A DNA stretch of 64,000 nt from Terriglobia bacterium (lineage in GTDB: Bacteria; Acidobacteriota; Terriglobia; Versatilivoradales; Versatilivoraceae), in NCBI GenBank assembly GCA_022452285.1, contig JAKUNG010000009.1, forward strand, positions 62,001-126,000, given 5' to 3'. The position numbers were made by a program, and so were the translations under genes. This document shows positions 29,154 through 38,758 of the stretch, piece after piece. Within the stretch, counting starts at the first letter, position 1. Each line of letters starts with the position of its first letter. The notes below the pieces were generated by a model, which saw only the letters and a list, made by a program, of their open reading frames with translations, was not told the origin of the DNA and made no database searches.

Positions 29154-32100
29154 ATGTCTCTTAGACCTCACAACAAACTCATTAGCTATCCCTTAGGTAT
29201 ATTATTTTTGTCACTGTTAATGTACTTGCTAATTTTAACTGGAACATTGAAGTCACCAATTGCAACACCGTTAGATTCCCACAAAACAACCCCTAGTTTT
29301 AAATCACCTGATGAGCAATTGGTCTACCACAACAATATTGGAATTGCACTTTTAGAACAATTCAACCATGAAGAGGCTTTAAAAGAATTCTCCCATTGTT
29401 TAGCTATAAAAAAAGATTTTCTCCCTGGGATCGTTAATAGCGCTCTTGCTTACTTCTACCTGCAACAATTTGATCAATCAGAAAAGTTTCTAAAACATGC
29501 TTTATGGATTAAAGAACGACAGCCAAACACATTATTTACTCTAGGAATGATATACAAGAACCAAGACAAATTAGATCTAGCTTTGGAATCTTTTAAAAAA
29601 GTTATTCTGCATGATGCTGAAGATCCACCTACACTTTATCAATTAGGGCAAATTTACCTTAAAAAACAGGAATATGTTCAAGCTGAATATTTCCTAAGTA
29701 AAGCAGTTCAGCTTTCTCCGTATGACACCGCGGCTCACTATAGTTTAGCCATGAGTTTGTTGCGCAAAGGCGAACAAGACAAAGGTAAAACAATGATTGC
29801 TAAGTTCATGAGCCTCAGAGAAAAAGGTGGGATTAGTTCCACTGGGACTCAATATGGCGAACAAGGCAAATACATGCTTGCCATTGGAGAATATCCTTAC
29901 ATTAGAAACTTGCTCCCTTCCCCAGTTATCCCTAAAGAACATAAGCAGATTCATTTTGTTGATGCTACTAAAACAACAGGTATTCATTTTAAACACGGGG
30001 CTGAAAGCAACAAAACTACTACTTCACAAATTGCCTCGAAACTGACTAGTCAATGGGTATATTCCATGGGGTCAGGAGCAGCTTTTGGAGATTATGACAA
30101 TGATGGACACTTAGATTTATTCATAGCTAATTGTGGACCAACACAATCAACCCGTCGCCCTGCTCTTTACCATAATAATGGCAAGGGACAGTTTTTAGAC
30201 GTGACTGAGAAAGCTGGGATTAAATATCAAGGTCAGGGTATGGCTGGATACTGGGGAGACTTTAACAATGATGGCTACCCTGATTTATTTCTATCAAATT
30301 ATGGTCCTAATGTTTTATACAAAAATAATGGAAACGGGACATTTTCTGATATTTCTGCCACGGCTGGTGTTGAGGGAGACAAACATTGGCACCTCCCTGC
30401 TGCTCCAGTTGATTATGACCACGATGGTGACCTTGACATTTATGTAGGACACTTTGCAAATTTAATGCAGAAGCCATTCAAAAAATCTTTTTTGTCGTTC
30501 AAAAGCTTTAAGGGACTTGGCTCTCATCTCTTTAGAAACAACGGCGATGGAACTTTTAGTGATATGGCAAATGCAACAGGCATCTTCAATCCTCTAGAGA
30601 AACTAAGTTCCATAGTTTTCACTGACTTTGATAATCGTCGTGATGTCGACTTTTGGAGTGTAGCTCAAGATGGAAATAGTAGACTTTACAGTAACCAACG
30701 AATTGGAACCTTTCTCGACCTCAGTCAACATTTAAGTTCTTTTAAGTCATATCCGTCTAATAGTATTTCAACAGCTGATTTAAACAAAGATGGGAGAGTA
30801 GATTTCTTACTGAGTCCTGAATTAGGCCCCTTAATCTGGATTAAGAACCTAGGCCAAATGACTTTTAAGGCAACAACTATTATGCCTTCAAAGGAGCTAT
30901 CTCCAAATAGTGGGAGTTGGTTGAGTCATGCCTTTGATTATGACAATGATGGAGATTTAGACGTGCTAGAACTCCGGAGTTCTAGCCCAAATCGTCCTAT
31001 GACCATAGGGGGACCTGAACTCTACCAAAACCTTGGAAACGAAACTTTTTCTCGAGTAACTGAAGAGACAGGTCTTAACAAATACCAAGGCAAGGCCTTC
31101 CGCAGTGCAACTTTTGGAGACTATGACAATGATGGAGACACAGATATCTTCTTAACTGTCAATAGTGATAAGCCCTTGTTGCTCCGCAACGAAGGAGGAA
31201 ATCAGAACCACTGGTTAAAAGTGCGCTTGTTAGGAACAAATAGTAATAAATCGGGTATTGGAACTAAAATTGAAATCAAGTCCGGAACTCTATGGCAAAA
31301 GCTAGAAGTGAATGGTGGCACTGCATATCTCTCACAGAATCCCCCGGAAGTTATTTTTGGACTTGGCCAACATCAGTCTGTCGATGCTTTGAGACTTTTA
31401 TGGCCAGGAGGGGTTTTGCAGTCTGAAACTAATCTCCCCATTAATAAGACACGTCTAGTTCATGAACTGGATCGTAAAGGCACTTCTTGTCCACTTCTTT
31501 ATACTTGGAATGGTTCTCAATACCAATTTATAACTGACTTTTTAGGGGGTTGTGCTATCGGGTATATGGTAGCTCCCGGTCAATACAATACTCCTGACAC
31601 AGATGAGTACATCAAAATCTCTCAATCCCAACTCAGAAAAAAAGATGGACGATATTCTTTGCGAATAAATAATCAGTTGGAAGAAGTTTTATACATTGAC
31701 CAAACAGAGCTATTAATAATTGACCATCCCAAAAATATAGAAATCTACCCTAACGAACGCCTGATGCCAAGTCCTCCTTTCCCAAAGCACAAGATCATTT
31801 CTGCACTTGGAGCACAGCCTCCTCAATCAGCAATGAACGGAAATGGACAAGATGTACTTCCTTTAATTACCAGGGTCGATCGGAAATATCCTAGTGATTT
31901 CAGGCTTCTACCTTTCAAAGGTTATGCCGAAGAACATTCATTAGTTCTAAACTTAGGAGACCTTAGTGGGTCAAAGAAAGTTAATTTACTGATGACCGCA
32001 TGGATCGATTATGCTGATTCAACTTCTAATTTTCAAGCAGCCCAATCGGGGACCAAATTAGTACCACCTTATCTTCAGGTTAAGAATAAACAGGGACAAT

Positions 32101-32807
32101 GGGAAACGGTAATCTATAACATGGGGTTTCCTGCAGGACTACCTAAAACTATGATTGTGGACCTTACTGATAAATTTCTTACTTCAGATTATCATGTAAG
32201 AATTGTTACAAACATGCGTATTTACTGGGACCAAATACTCGTCAATACATTTAATGGCCAACCAACCTTGCGACAATATCGTATAGGTCCTCAATTAGCA
32301 CAGCTACGTTTTGGTGGATTTCCAAGAGAGTACAGTCCTGACGGTCGCCTTCCCCTTATCTATGATTATAACTGGATCAAGGGATCAGCTCCTTGGAAAA
32401 GCCATCTTGGGAACTATACTCGTTATGGCCCTGTAACAAACCTGTTAAAAACCCTAAATGATATGTACGTAATCATGAGAACTGGCGATGAAATTCATCT
32501 AGAGTTTGATGCTTCTAAATTGCCTAAACTTTACAAAAATTGGGAACGCACCTTCTTCTTTTTTGCTGATGGTTTTGGCAAAGACATGGATTTGCACTCA
32601 GCAAAACCTGAAAGGGTCACCCCATTGCCATTTCATGCAATGAGCACTTACCCATACCCTGAAGAGGAGGCTTATCCAAATTCTGCCCAGCATAAGCGTT
32701 ATCAAAAAGAATTCAACACTCGTCATATTTCTGACACCTACAGTGACATCAATACCAACGAATCTTCTCGAAGGTCTTTACCAAGTCAAGGAGTACCTAA
32801 GAATTAG
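29154..32807 (+). CDS. Large TPR + FG-GAP + ASPIC/UnbV envelope protein
   Basis: A 1217-residue protein with one N-terminal membrane anchor (residues about 13-32), four or five TPR repeats (about 55-225), FG-GAP/VCBS repeats with DYDNDGHLDLF-type calcium loops (about 290-680), an ASPIC/UnbV domain (NHWLKVRLLGTNSNKSGIG, about 683-760) and a C-terminal region of about 450 residues. That region opens CPLLYTWNGSQYQFITDFLGG and has no name I recognise, although a similar extension occurs in CRTAC1-like proteins of other phyla. It lies 114 bases after the previous UnbV gene. A scaffold role is inferred from the repeats; no catalytic motif was seen. Confidence 0.85.
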   Translation: MSLRPHNKLISYPLGILFLSLLMYLLILTGTLKSPIATPLDSHKTTPSFKSPDEQLVYHNNIGIALLEQFNHEEALKEFSHCLAIKKDFLPGIVNSALAYFYLQQFDQSEKFLKHALWIKERQPNTLFTLGMIYKNQDKLDLALESFKKVILHDAEDPPTLYQLGQIYLKKQEYVQAEYFLSKAVQLSPYDTAAHYSLAMSLLRKGEQDKGKTMIAKFMSLREKGGISSTGTQYGEQGKYMLAIGEYPYIRNLLPSPVIPKEHKQIHFVDATKTTGIHFKHGAESNKTTTSQIASKLTSQWVYSMGSGAAFGDYDNDGHLDLFIANCGPTQSTRRPALYHNNGKGQFLDVTEKAGIKYQGQGMAGYWGDFNNDGYPDLFLSNYGPNVLYKNNGNGTFSDISATAGVEGDKHWHLPAAPVDYDHDGDLDIYVGHFANLMQKPFKKSFLSFKSFKGLGSHLFRNNGDGTFSDMANATGIFNPLEKLSSIVFTDFDNRRDVDFWSVAQDGNSRLYSNQRIGTFLDLSQHLSSFKSYPSNSISTADLNKDGRVDFLLSPELGPLIWIKNLGQMTFKATTIMPSKELSPNSGSWLSHAFDYDNDGDLDVLELRSSSPNRPMTIGGPELYQNLGNETFSRVTEETGLNKYQGKAFRSATFGDYDNDGDTDIFLTVNSDKPLLLRNEGGNQNHWLKVRLLGTNSNKSGIGTKIEIKSGTLWQKLEVNGGTAYLSQNPPEVIFGLGQHQSVDALRLLWPGGVLQSETNLPINKTRLVHELDRKGTSCPLLYTWNGSQYQFITDFLGGCAIGYMVAPGQYNTPDTDEYIKISQSQLRKKDGRYSLRINNQLEEVLYIDQTELLIIDHPKNIEIYPNERLMPSPPFPKHKIISALGAQPPQSAMNGNGQDVLPLITRVDRKYPSDFRLLPFKGYAEEHSLVLNLGDLSGSKKVNLLMTAWIDYADSTSNFQAAQSGTKLVPPYLQVKNKQGQWETVIYNMGFPAGLPKTMIVDLTDKFLTSDYHVRIVTNMRIYWDQILVNTFNGQPTLRQYRIGPQLAQLRFGGFPREYSPDGRLPLIYDYNWIKGSAPWKSHLGNYTRYGPVTNLLKTLNDMYVIMRTGDEIHLEFDASKLPKLYKNWERTFFFFADGFGKDMDLHSAKPERVTPLPFHAMSTYPYPEEEAYPNSAQHKRYQKEFNTRHISDTYSDINTNESSRRSLPSQGVPKN

Positions 32808-32949
32808 TTTTAACTTATACTTCTAATTGATGTTGACTGGACAAAGATGACTGAGTACTGTAATTAATCCTAAGAATTCCTAATTTAGAGAAATGGCCGG
32901 AATAAAGTGTGAATTCTGCAATAATAGTTAAAGAAGGATACTATTAACA

Positions 32950-33360
32950 ATGTCTTGGATTAGTTCTCCAATAAAAAGCTCTCTATGGAAAGTTCTGTTT
33001 TTCTTGGTGGTAATTTTAGTCACCTCAACACTCATTTATCTCAATACAAATAGTCCTTTTTGGACATTTTTTTCAATAATTGTCCTAATAATTAGTGTTC
33101 ACGACTTCTTAACTCCAACGACTTACCAGTTAACAGAGGAAACTGTTTCAAGTAAAAATACCTTTTTTCATCGAAAGAAAAACTGGTCATCCTTAGGTTC
33201 TTACTGGATAGATAAAAATGGGATCTTTTTGAGCCCTTTTAACCAACGCTGTAGGCTCGAAGGATATAGAGGTTTATATCTCCGCTTTTCAGGGACGGAT
33301 CGCCAACTCGTTATGAATTTTGTCAAACGAAAGTTTGATGAACAGAATAGCAATGACTAG
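32950..33360 (+). CDS. Small two-helix membrane protein of unknown function
   Basis: A 136-residue protein with two hydrophobic helices (about 13-31 and 35-52) and a soluble C-terminal part rich in beta-prone residues, which could be a PH-like domain. No family is recognised. AAGGA lies 10 bases before the ATG. The next gene starts 8 bases after its stop, so it is the likely first gene of the MutL-like/DUF6754 operon, although a 142-base gap separates it from the UnbV gene upstream. Confidence 0.7.
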   Translation: MSWISSPIKSSLWKVLFFLVVILVTSTLIYLNTNSPFWTFFSIIVLIISVHDFLTPTTYQLTEETVSSKNTFFHRKKNWSSLGSYWIDKNGIFLSPFNQRCRLEGYRGLYLRFSGTDRQLVMNFVKRKFDEQNSND

Positions 33361-33368
33361 GATCTTGC

Positions 33369-33725
33369 ATGCAATCTATTCTAAAACTCTTAAAGAATGC
33401 CTTTTCTCTTGAACGATATCAACGGCCTCTTACTGAGTCAGACCGTCAATTATTAAATCGACTGGCAAAAGAAATTATCCAGCGTGAAATGCAGGTTCCC
33501 GCAATTTTTATTCTTGAGTCAGCTAAACCCCTTAGTTATTTGGGCAGTCAGGCCTTGGCTTTTTTTCAGCCAATCCTTAGCGGACTATTTGTGGGCAATG
33601 ATTACAAACAAATCCAAAACATATTAGAACGCAGTCATAGCATTGATTTTTTATTGCAGATTCTCGAAAAACAACAAGAAAAACATGGAAAAGAACTAAA
33701 TCCATGTGAGGAGACCAACCACTGA
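33369..33725 (+). CDS. Small conserved-looking cytoplasmic protein in the MutL-like operon
   Basis: A 118-residue, mostly helical protein. The central stretch VPAIFILESAKPLSYLGSQALAF is unusually distinctive, and I recall similar short proteins beside MutL-like/DUF6754 genes in other phyla, but I cannot name the family. It has one moderately hydrophobic region and no clear signal peptide. Its TGA stop overlaps the CTG that appears to start the MutL-like gene, so the two are probably coupled. A partner or adaptor role in the module is inference. Confidence 0.65.
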   Translation: MQSILKLLKNAFSLERYQRPLTESDRQLLNRLAKEIIQREMQVPAIFILESAKPLSYLGSQALAFFQPILSGLFVGNDYKQIQNILERSHSIDFLLQILEKQQEKHGKELNPCEETNH

Positions 33726-35539
33726 CTTCTTTAGATAATATACAGGTTATTTTAGCAACCGATTGCGGAAGTACAACCACTAAGGCGATTCTAATACAAA
33801 AAATTCAGAATCAATACCGCCAAACTCATCGTGGTGAAGCGCCAACATCTGTTGAAGCACCTTTTGAGGACGTAACAATAGGCATCATTAATGCTGTTAC
33901 CGAGATTGGCGAATTATCGGGTAGAAAATTGATTAACGATGAGGGGCACATTATTCGTCCAGCATTAGGAAATATCGGTTGTGATCTTTATATTTCTACT
34001 TCTAGTGCAGGTGGGGGGCTCCAGATGATGGTTGCAGGTGTAGTCAGATCAATGACAGCTGAAAGTGCCGAACGAGCGGCATTGGGGGCTGGATCAATTG
34101 TAATGGATGTGATTGCTTTAAATGATAAACGCTTGCCGCACGAACGCATTGAACGAATCCAGTCACTCAGACCCGACATGATTCTTATAGCTGGAGAAAC
34201 TGATGGTGCTAATACGGATAAGGTAATAAAGATAACAGAAACGATTGGAGCTGCAGATCCCAAACCTAGGCTTGGATCAAATTTCAAGCTACCCGTCATC
34301 TATGCAGGCAACAAGATTCGTAGAGATGAGGTAAAAACGATTCTAGAGGAAAAGACTGACCTTAATATCGTAGATAATTTACGGCCTACCCTAGAAGAAG
34401 AAAGACTTCTTCCAGCTCGAGAAAAAATTCACAACCTATTCCTTGAACATGTGATGAAACAAGCACCTGGTTATGGAAAATTAATGAAATGGGTTGATGC
34501 AGACATTATGCCTACTCCAGCTGCAGTTGGTGCAATTCTTAAAAGAGTAGCTACAGAAAAAAATATCAATGCTGTTGGCGTTGACATCGGGGGAGCTACC
34601 ACAGATATTTTTAGCTTATTCGAAGGAGAATTTAATCGAACAGTCTCAGCAAACTTAGGAATGAGTTATTCAATTTCCAATGTGCTAGCTGAATCAGGAC
34701 TTCCCAATCTTATTCGTTGGATACCTTTTGGTTTAGATGAGCGAGACCTAAGGAATCGAATCAAGAATAAGATGATTCGTCCTACTACAATCCCCCAAAC
34801 CCTCGAGGAACTCATCCTTGAACAGGCAATTGCAAAAGAAGCTCTGCGTCTATCTTTCATACACCATAAAGCCTTTGCTACGCGTCTAAAAGGAGTCCAG
34901 CAACAAAGAACAATTTCTGATTCTTTCGACCAAGATACTGATTCTCAATCAACTATTGAAATGTTGGATTTAAATCTACTGGTTGCTTCAGGTGGTGTGC
35001 TCTCCCATGCCCCCCAACCAGAACAAACTGCCATGATGCTCATAGATGCCTTTCTCCCAGAAGGGATAACCCAGTTGGCTAAGGATAGTATTTTTATGAT
35101 GCCCCACCTTGGAGTGTTATCACAAATACACCCTCAAGCTGCGACAGAGGTCTTTGAGAATGACTGTCTAATATATTTAGGCACCTGCATAGCACCTAGA
35201 GGAATAGCAAAAAAAGGTCGAAAAGCTTTAAGTTTTTCAATACAAAAACCAGACGGAAAAGTTGAAAAAGATATTTTAAAAGTTGGTGAAATGAAACGAA
35301 TTACACTTGACATAAATAGTAAAGCTCAGCTTAATCTGGACCCCAGCAGCGAATTTGATGTTGGACAAGGAAAAGGAGTACCTTTGAACGTATCTGTTAG
35401 AGGTGGATCAGTTGGAATTATTTTCGATTGCCGTGGCCGTCCATTATCGCTACCCAAAATTTCTGATGAGAGAATAAATCAGCTAAAACTTTGGTTTCGA
35501 ACACTAGATGTTTACCCTGAAGAAGCTGAAAAAATATAA
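33722..35539 (+). CDS. MutL-like (glutamate mutase L family) ASKHA ATPase, apparent CTG start
   Basis: This 605-residue protein has the actin/Hsp70-like fold of the glutamate mutase L family. Two phosphate-binding motifs are visible: LATDCGSTTTKA at residues 11-22 and GVDIGGATTDIFS near residue 283. Starting at the first GTG, TTG or ATG (33929) would cut off the first ATP motif. The frame opens after a stop at 33707-33709, and the only near-standard start is CTG 33722, about 8 bases after GAGGAG and overlapping the previous stop as CTGA. MutL is associated with B12-dependent glutamate mutase, but no mutase subunit is nearby, so another role in the membrane module is likely. Confidence 0.85.
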   Translation: MTSLDNIQVILATDCGSTTTKAILIQKIQNQYRQTHRGEAPTSVEAPFEDVTIGIINAVTEIGELSGRKLINDEGHIIRPALGNIGCDLYISTSSAGGGLQMMVAGVVRSMTAESAERAALGAGSIVMDVIALNDKRLPHERIERIQSLRPDMILIAGETDGANTDKVIKITETIGAADPKPRLGSNFKLPVIYAGNKIRRDEVKTILEEKTDLNIVDNLRPTLEEERLLPAREKIHNLFLEHVMKQAPGYGKLMKWVDADIMPTPAAVGAILKRVATEKNINAVGVDIGGATTDIFSLFEGEFNRTVSANLGMSYSISNVLAESGLPNLIRWIPFGLDERDLRNRIKNKMIRPTTIPQTLEELILEQAIAKEALRLSFIHHKAFATRLKGVQQQRTISDSFDQDTDSQSTIEMLDLNLLVASGGVLSHAPQPEQTAMMLIDAFLPEGITQLAKDSIFMMPHLGVLSQIHPQAATEVFENDCLIYLGTCIAPRGIAKKGRKALSFSIQKPDGKVEKDILKVGEMKRITLDINSKAQLNLDPSSEFDVGQGKGVPLNVSVRGGSVGIIFDCRGRPLSLPKISDERINQLKLWFRTLDVYPEEAEKI

Positions 35540-35543
35540 AACT

Positions 35544-36668
35544 ATGGCCTTTTCCTATACTCCAGGACTGAAAGTAAGTGAGAAGGAACTAATTGTTCGC
35601 CGACGGATGTTACCTCTTAAAGGAGAGGTTTTAGTTCGAAATGAAGATCAAGTTAATTCTGAAGACATAATTGCTAGAACACTTCTGCCTGGTAAAATTG
35701 AAATTATAAACGTTGCTAACAAGATGGGTATTGATCAGGGTGATGTTCCTTCTGCCATGATTAAAAAAGAAGGAGAATTCGTCCATAAAGGTCAAACTAT
35801 TGCGGAAAGCAAATCTTTATTTGGACTATTTAAGTCTCATGCTACTGCTAATTTTAGTGGGACTATTGAAAGTGTTTCCAGTGTGACTGGACAGGTTATT
35901 CTCAGAGGTGCCCCCCAATCAATTGAAATTAATGCCTATTTAAAGGGAACGGTAATTGAAATAATCCCTGACCTGGGTATAGCTATTGAAAGTTGGGGTA
36001 CTTTGATTCAAGGTATTTTTGGAATTGGTGGAGAAACCTCTGGAAAAATCACAATGGCATCAAATTCACCGGATCAAATTATTGATGAAAGTGTCATTAG
36101 CCAAGAATATCGAGGTAAAATTATTGTTGGGGGCTCTCTGGTTACAGGAAACGCTTTAAAGTTAGCCTCTCAGCTCGGGGTTCGAGGAATAGTGGTCGGT
36201 GGATTTGATGATCAAGATCTACGTGATTTTCTAGGATATGATTTAGGTGTGGCAATCACAGGCCATGAAAACCTTGGTGTTACAGTAATTGCAACGGAAG
36301 GATTTGGAAAAATTAATATGGCTCCTCGCACTTTTGAATTGCTGCGCCAAAATCAAGGTCAATTAGCATCAATTAACGGTACAACTCAAATTAGAGCTGG
36401 TGTTATAAGGCCAGAGGTTATCATTCCCAGCACAGCTTCTAAAAAGGATGTCTTTGTCCAACCAAAGGGCTTAAATGTTGGCACTTCCGTTCGTATCATA
36501 CGCAATCCCTATTTTGGTCAGCTGGGCACAGTGAAAGATTTACCAATGGAGTCGTCTATTCTAGATTCAGGGTCTAAAGCTCGAGTAGTTTTAATCCAGC
36601 TAGACAATGACAACCGTCCAGTATTAGTACCTCGAGCCAACGTTGAAATCATTGAGGACAACGATTAA
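35544..36668 (+). CDS. Barrel-sandwich (RnfC/biotinyl-like) and KOW-like protein of unknown function
   Basis: A 374-residue soluble protein. The N-terminal third resembles a lipoyl/biotinyl-type barrel sandwich (EGEFVHKGQTIAES ... FSGTIESVSSVTGQVIL), as in RnfC, but without the carrier lysine motif. A glycine-rich centre follows (IFGIGGETSGK, VGGSLVTGNAL, VRGIVVGG) and a KOW-like C-terminus (VRIIRNPYFGQLGTV). The frame is open from 35508, but ATG 35544, 4 bases after the MutL-like stop, avoids a 32-base overlap. It shares one base with the next gene (TAATG). The combination is not one I recognise. Confidence 0.75.
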   Translation: MAFSYTPGLKVSEKELIVRRRMLPLKGEVLVRNEDQVNSEDIIARTLLPGKIEIINVANKMGIDQGDVPSAMIKKEGEFVHKGQTIAESKSLFGLFKSHATANFSGTIESVSSVTGQVILRGAPQSIEINAYLKGTVIEIIPDLGIAIESWGTLIQGIFGIGGETSGKITMASNSPDQIIDESVISQEYRGKIIVGGSLVTGNALKLASQLGVRGIVVGGFDDQDLRDFLGYDLGVAITGHENLGVTVIATEGFGKINMAPRTFELLRQNQGQLASINGTTQIRAGVIRPEVIIPSTASKKDVFVQPKGLNVGTSVRIIRNPYFGQLGTVKDLPMESSILDSGSKARVVLIQLDNDNRPVLVPRANVEIIEDND

Positions 36669-37909
36669 TGAACATTTTTTTATTAGTAACATGGCTACTA
36701 TTTGGTATGGGATTCTCTTCTAACTGGCAACAGGAACCAGTGATCGATTTAGATTCTGAACAGCCCGCATTTAGAGTCAAGGCAATTGATGTCCCAAATG
36801 ATTCAGGGGATGGAATCATTATCAGGTGGGATGTTTTGTTAAATTTTAAAGTGATATCCTACGAAATTCTCTGGTCACTTGATCCCCAGGCAATACATGC
36901 AGATATAGTCAAAGTTCAATCTAACAAATCAAGCTTAAAGAACGACGCAAAAAAATATTGGCAATCCCTAGCAACCGTTGGAAACAAAACTGATTCTAAA
37001 GTTTTTCATAATGCTCAGCCTGGAACAAAATACTACTTTAAGGTTTTAGCTAAAGGAACTCAGACTACTATGACTTCTAATATTGTAGAAGGCTACTCTA
37101 AAGCACAGTGGTTTGACCGCTCAAAATTATCAATTCTAGTCCTTGGTGGGATAATTTGTTTTTCTGTCATCTTTTTCATTCAAGTTGCCCGAAAGGGTAA
37201 AAAGCTTTTTGTTCGTAAAATCGCTGGTTTAGAAGCTATTGACGAAGCTGTTGGACGGGCAACTGAGATGGGGAAACCTATAGTTTTTGTTCCTGGGATA
37301 GGTGATTTAGATAATGTTCAAACATTAGCTGGTCTCACGATTCTTGGATATGTTTCAGAGACAATTGCAGAATACGATGCTAAGTTGGACGTACCAGTTA
37401 GTCGGTCTCTAGTAATGACAACTGGCAGAGAAATTGTGAAACAAGCTTATCTAACCGCTGGCCGGCCAGAAGCATATAACGAAAATATTGTACGATATCT
37501 AACCGATGAACAATTTGGTTATGTAGCTGGTGTTAACGGCACCCTACTTCGTGATGAACCTGCAACGTGTTTCTATATGGGCGCCTTTTTTGCTGAGTCC
37601 TTACTATTAGCAGAGACAGGCAATCGAATTGGAGCAATCCAAATTGCTGGTACAGCAATGCCTTCTCAACTGCCCTTTTTCGTCTCCGCCTGTGACTACA
37701 CACTGATCGGTGAGGAATTATTTGCGGCAAGTGCCTACCTCAGTCGAGATCCCCGACAACTTGGCAGTTTAAAAGGACAGGATGTAGGAAAATTAATTGT
37801 AATGGTGACAATCATAATTGGTAGTATTGCTGCTACTGTAGCAGCTTGGACAGGTAATGAAAGTTTAGATTGGTTTGTAAATTATTTAAAAACACAAATT
37901 TTTATTTAG
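36668..37909 (+). CDS. DUF6754 membrane protein
   Basis: A 413-residue protein. The N-terminal signal or anchor is followed by a fibronectin-III-like stretch (ILWSLDPQAIH ... GTKYYFKVLAKG), a transmembrane helix (about 155-172), a conserved domain (KPIVFVPGIGD, TGREIVKQAYLTAGRPEAY, TAMPSQLPFFVSACDYTLIGEEL) and a C-terminal helix (about 380-398). The last motifs match DUF6754 as I remember it. Its ATG overlaps the previous stop by one base. Function is unknown; the location between an ATPase and membrane proteins suggests a core part of an envelope complex. Confidence 0.78.
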   Translation: MNIFLLVTWLLFGMGFSSNWQQEPVIDLDSEQPAFRVKAIDVPNDSGDGIIIRWDVLLNFKVISYEILWSLDPQAIHADIVKVQSNKSSLKNDAKKYWQSLATVGNKTDSKVFHNAQPGTKYYFKVLAKGTQTTMTSNIVEGYSKAQWFDRSKLSILVLGGIICFSVIFFIQVARKGKKLFVRKIAGLEAIDEAVGRATEMGKPIVFVPGIGDLDNVQTLAGLTILGYVSETIAEYDAKLDVPVSRSLVMTTGREIVKQAYLTAGRPEAYNENIVRYLTDEQFGYVAGVNGTLLRDEPATCFYMGAFFAESLLLAETGNRIGAIQIAGTAMPSQLPFFVSACDYTLIGEELFAASAYLSRDPRQLGSLKGQDVGKLIVMVTIIIGSIAATVAAWTGNESLDWFVNYLKTQIFI

Positions 37910-37916
37910 GCATAAT

Positions 37917-38750
37917 ATGCGTCGACAAGTGCCCCTTTTAATTACTTTTGTGGTAGGTATGATTATGCTGCTAGAAGCATTTGTCCCACATCCACCTTTC
38001 GATGAAATAAATGAAAAGCTCACTGCAACTTTTAATGTTCTTGCTGTTTTTGCCTTTATTCTTGGTGGAGGGAATTTAGTAAAAATCCATCTGGGTCAAA
38101 TCCACCGTAAAAATCCGGGTTGGGGTTACAGCCTTGTCACAATGTTAGGCTTTTTCTTTATTCTGGTCGTTGGTCTCTTTAAATTTGGAGCTGACAGTTT
38201 TAAACAACCCTTAGAGTCTACGGGTACTTGGTTTTACCTAAACTACGAATATTGTTTGCGTCCTTTACAAGCAACTATGTTCTCCTTATTGGCTTTCTTT
38301 GTAGCATCTGCTTCTTATCGTGCCTTTCGAGCTAAAAATAGAGAGGCAACTATCCTGCTAATTGCTGCATTTACAATTCTATTAGGAAGGACACTAATTG
38401 GGACAGCTTTAACAGATTACTTTCCAGGTTCTCTTGAACTTTTATTAAGTACTCTACTTGCTTTCATCGCTACGGGAATGTACAAATCCAAACGATGGGT
38501 TTCATTCGTTACTCTATGTATCATTATCATTGTTGTTTTAAGCCGAACATTATACGGATATTCTGTTCTGCTTGTTAATGAAGAATTCAATCATTTAACT
38601 ATTCCCAGCTTAGTAAACTGGATAATGCTAGTGCCGCAATTGGCAGGACAACGAGCCATTATGATTGGCATTTGTTTGGGTATCATTTCAATGTCTCTGC
38701 GAATTATTCTTGGTGTAGAGCGTTCCTATCTAGGGACTGAAAATGATTAG
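37917..38750 (+). CDS. Multi-pass membrane protein in the MutL-like/DUF6754 operon
   Basis: A 277-residue protein with about seven or eight hydrophobic helices, starting with LLITFVVGMIMLLEAF. A short soluble loop (KIHLGQIHRKNPGWGY) is the most distinctive hydrophilic part. It starts 7 bases after the DUF6754 stop. No family is recognised and there is no obvious charged transport motif, so it may be a structural membrane subunit. Confidence 0.72.
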   Translation: MRRQVPLLITFVVGMIMLLEAFVPHPPFDEINEKLTATFNVLAVFAFILGGGNLVKIHLGQIHRKNPGWGYSLVTMLGFFFILVVGLFKFGADSFKQPLESTGTWFYLNYEYCLRPLQATMFSLLAFFVASASYRAFRAKNREATILLIAAFTILLGRTLIGTALTDYFPGSLELLLSTLLAFIATGMYKSKRWVSFVTLCIIIIVVLSRTLYGYSVLLVNEEFNHLTIPSLVNWIMLVPQLAGQRAIMIGICLGIISMSLRIILGVERSYLGTEND

Positions 38751-38758
38751 GAGTACTA

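Noticed and set aside
33722-35539. MutL-like protein as a true glutamate mutase reactivase
   Set aside because: No mutase subunit is nearby and the operon partners are membrane proteins, so the name reflects family only.
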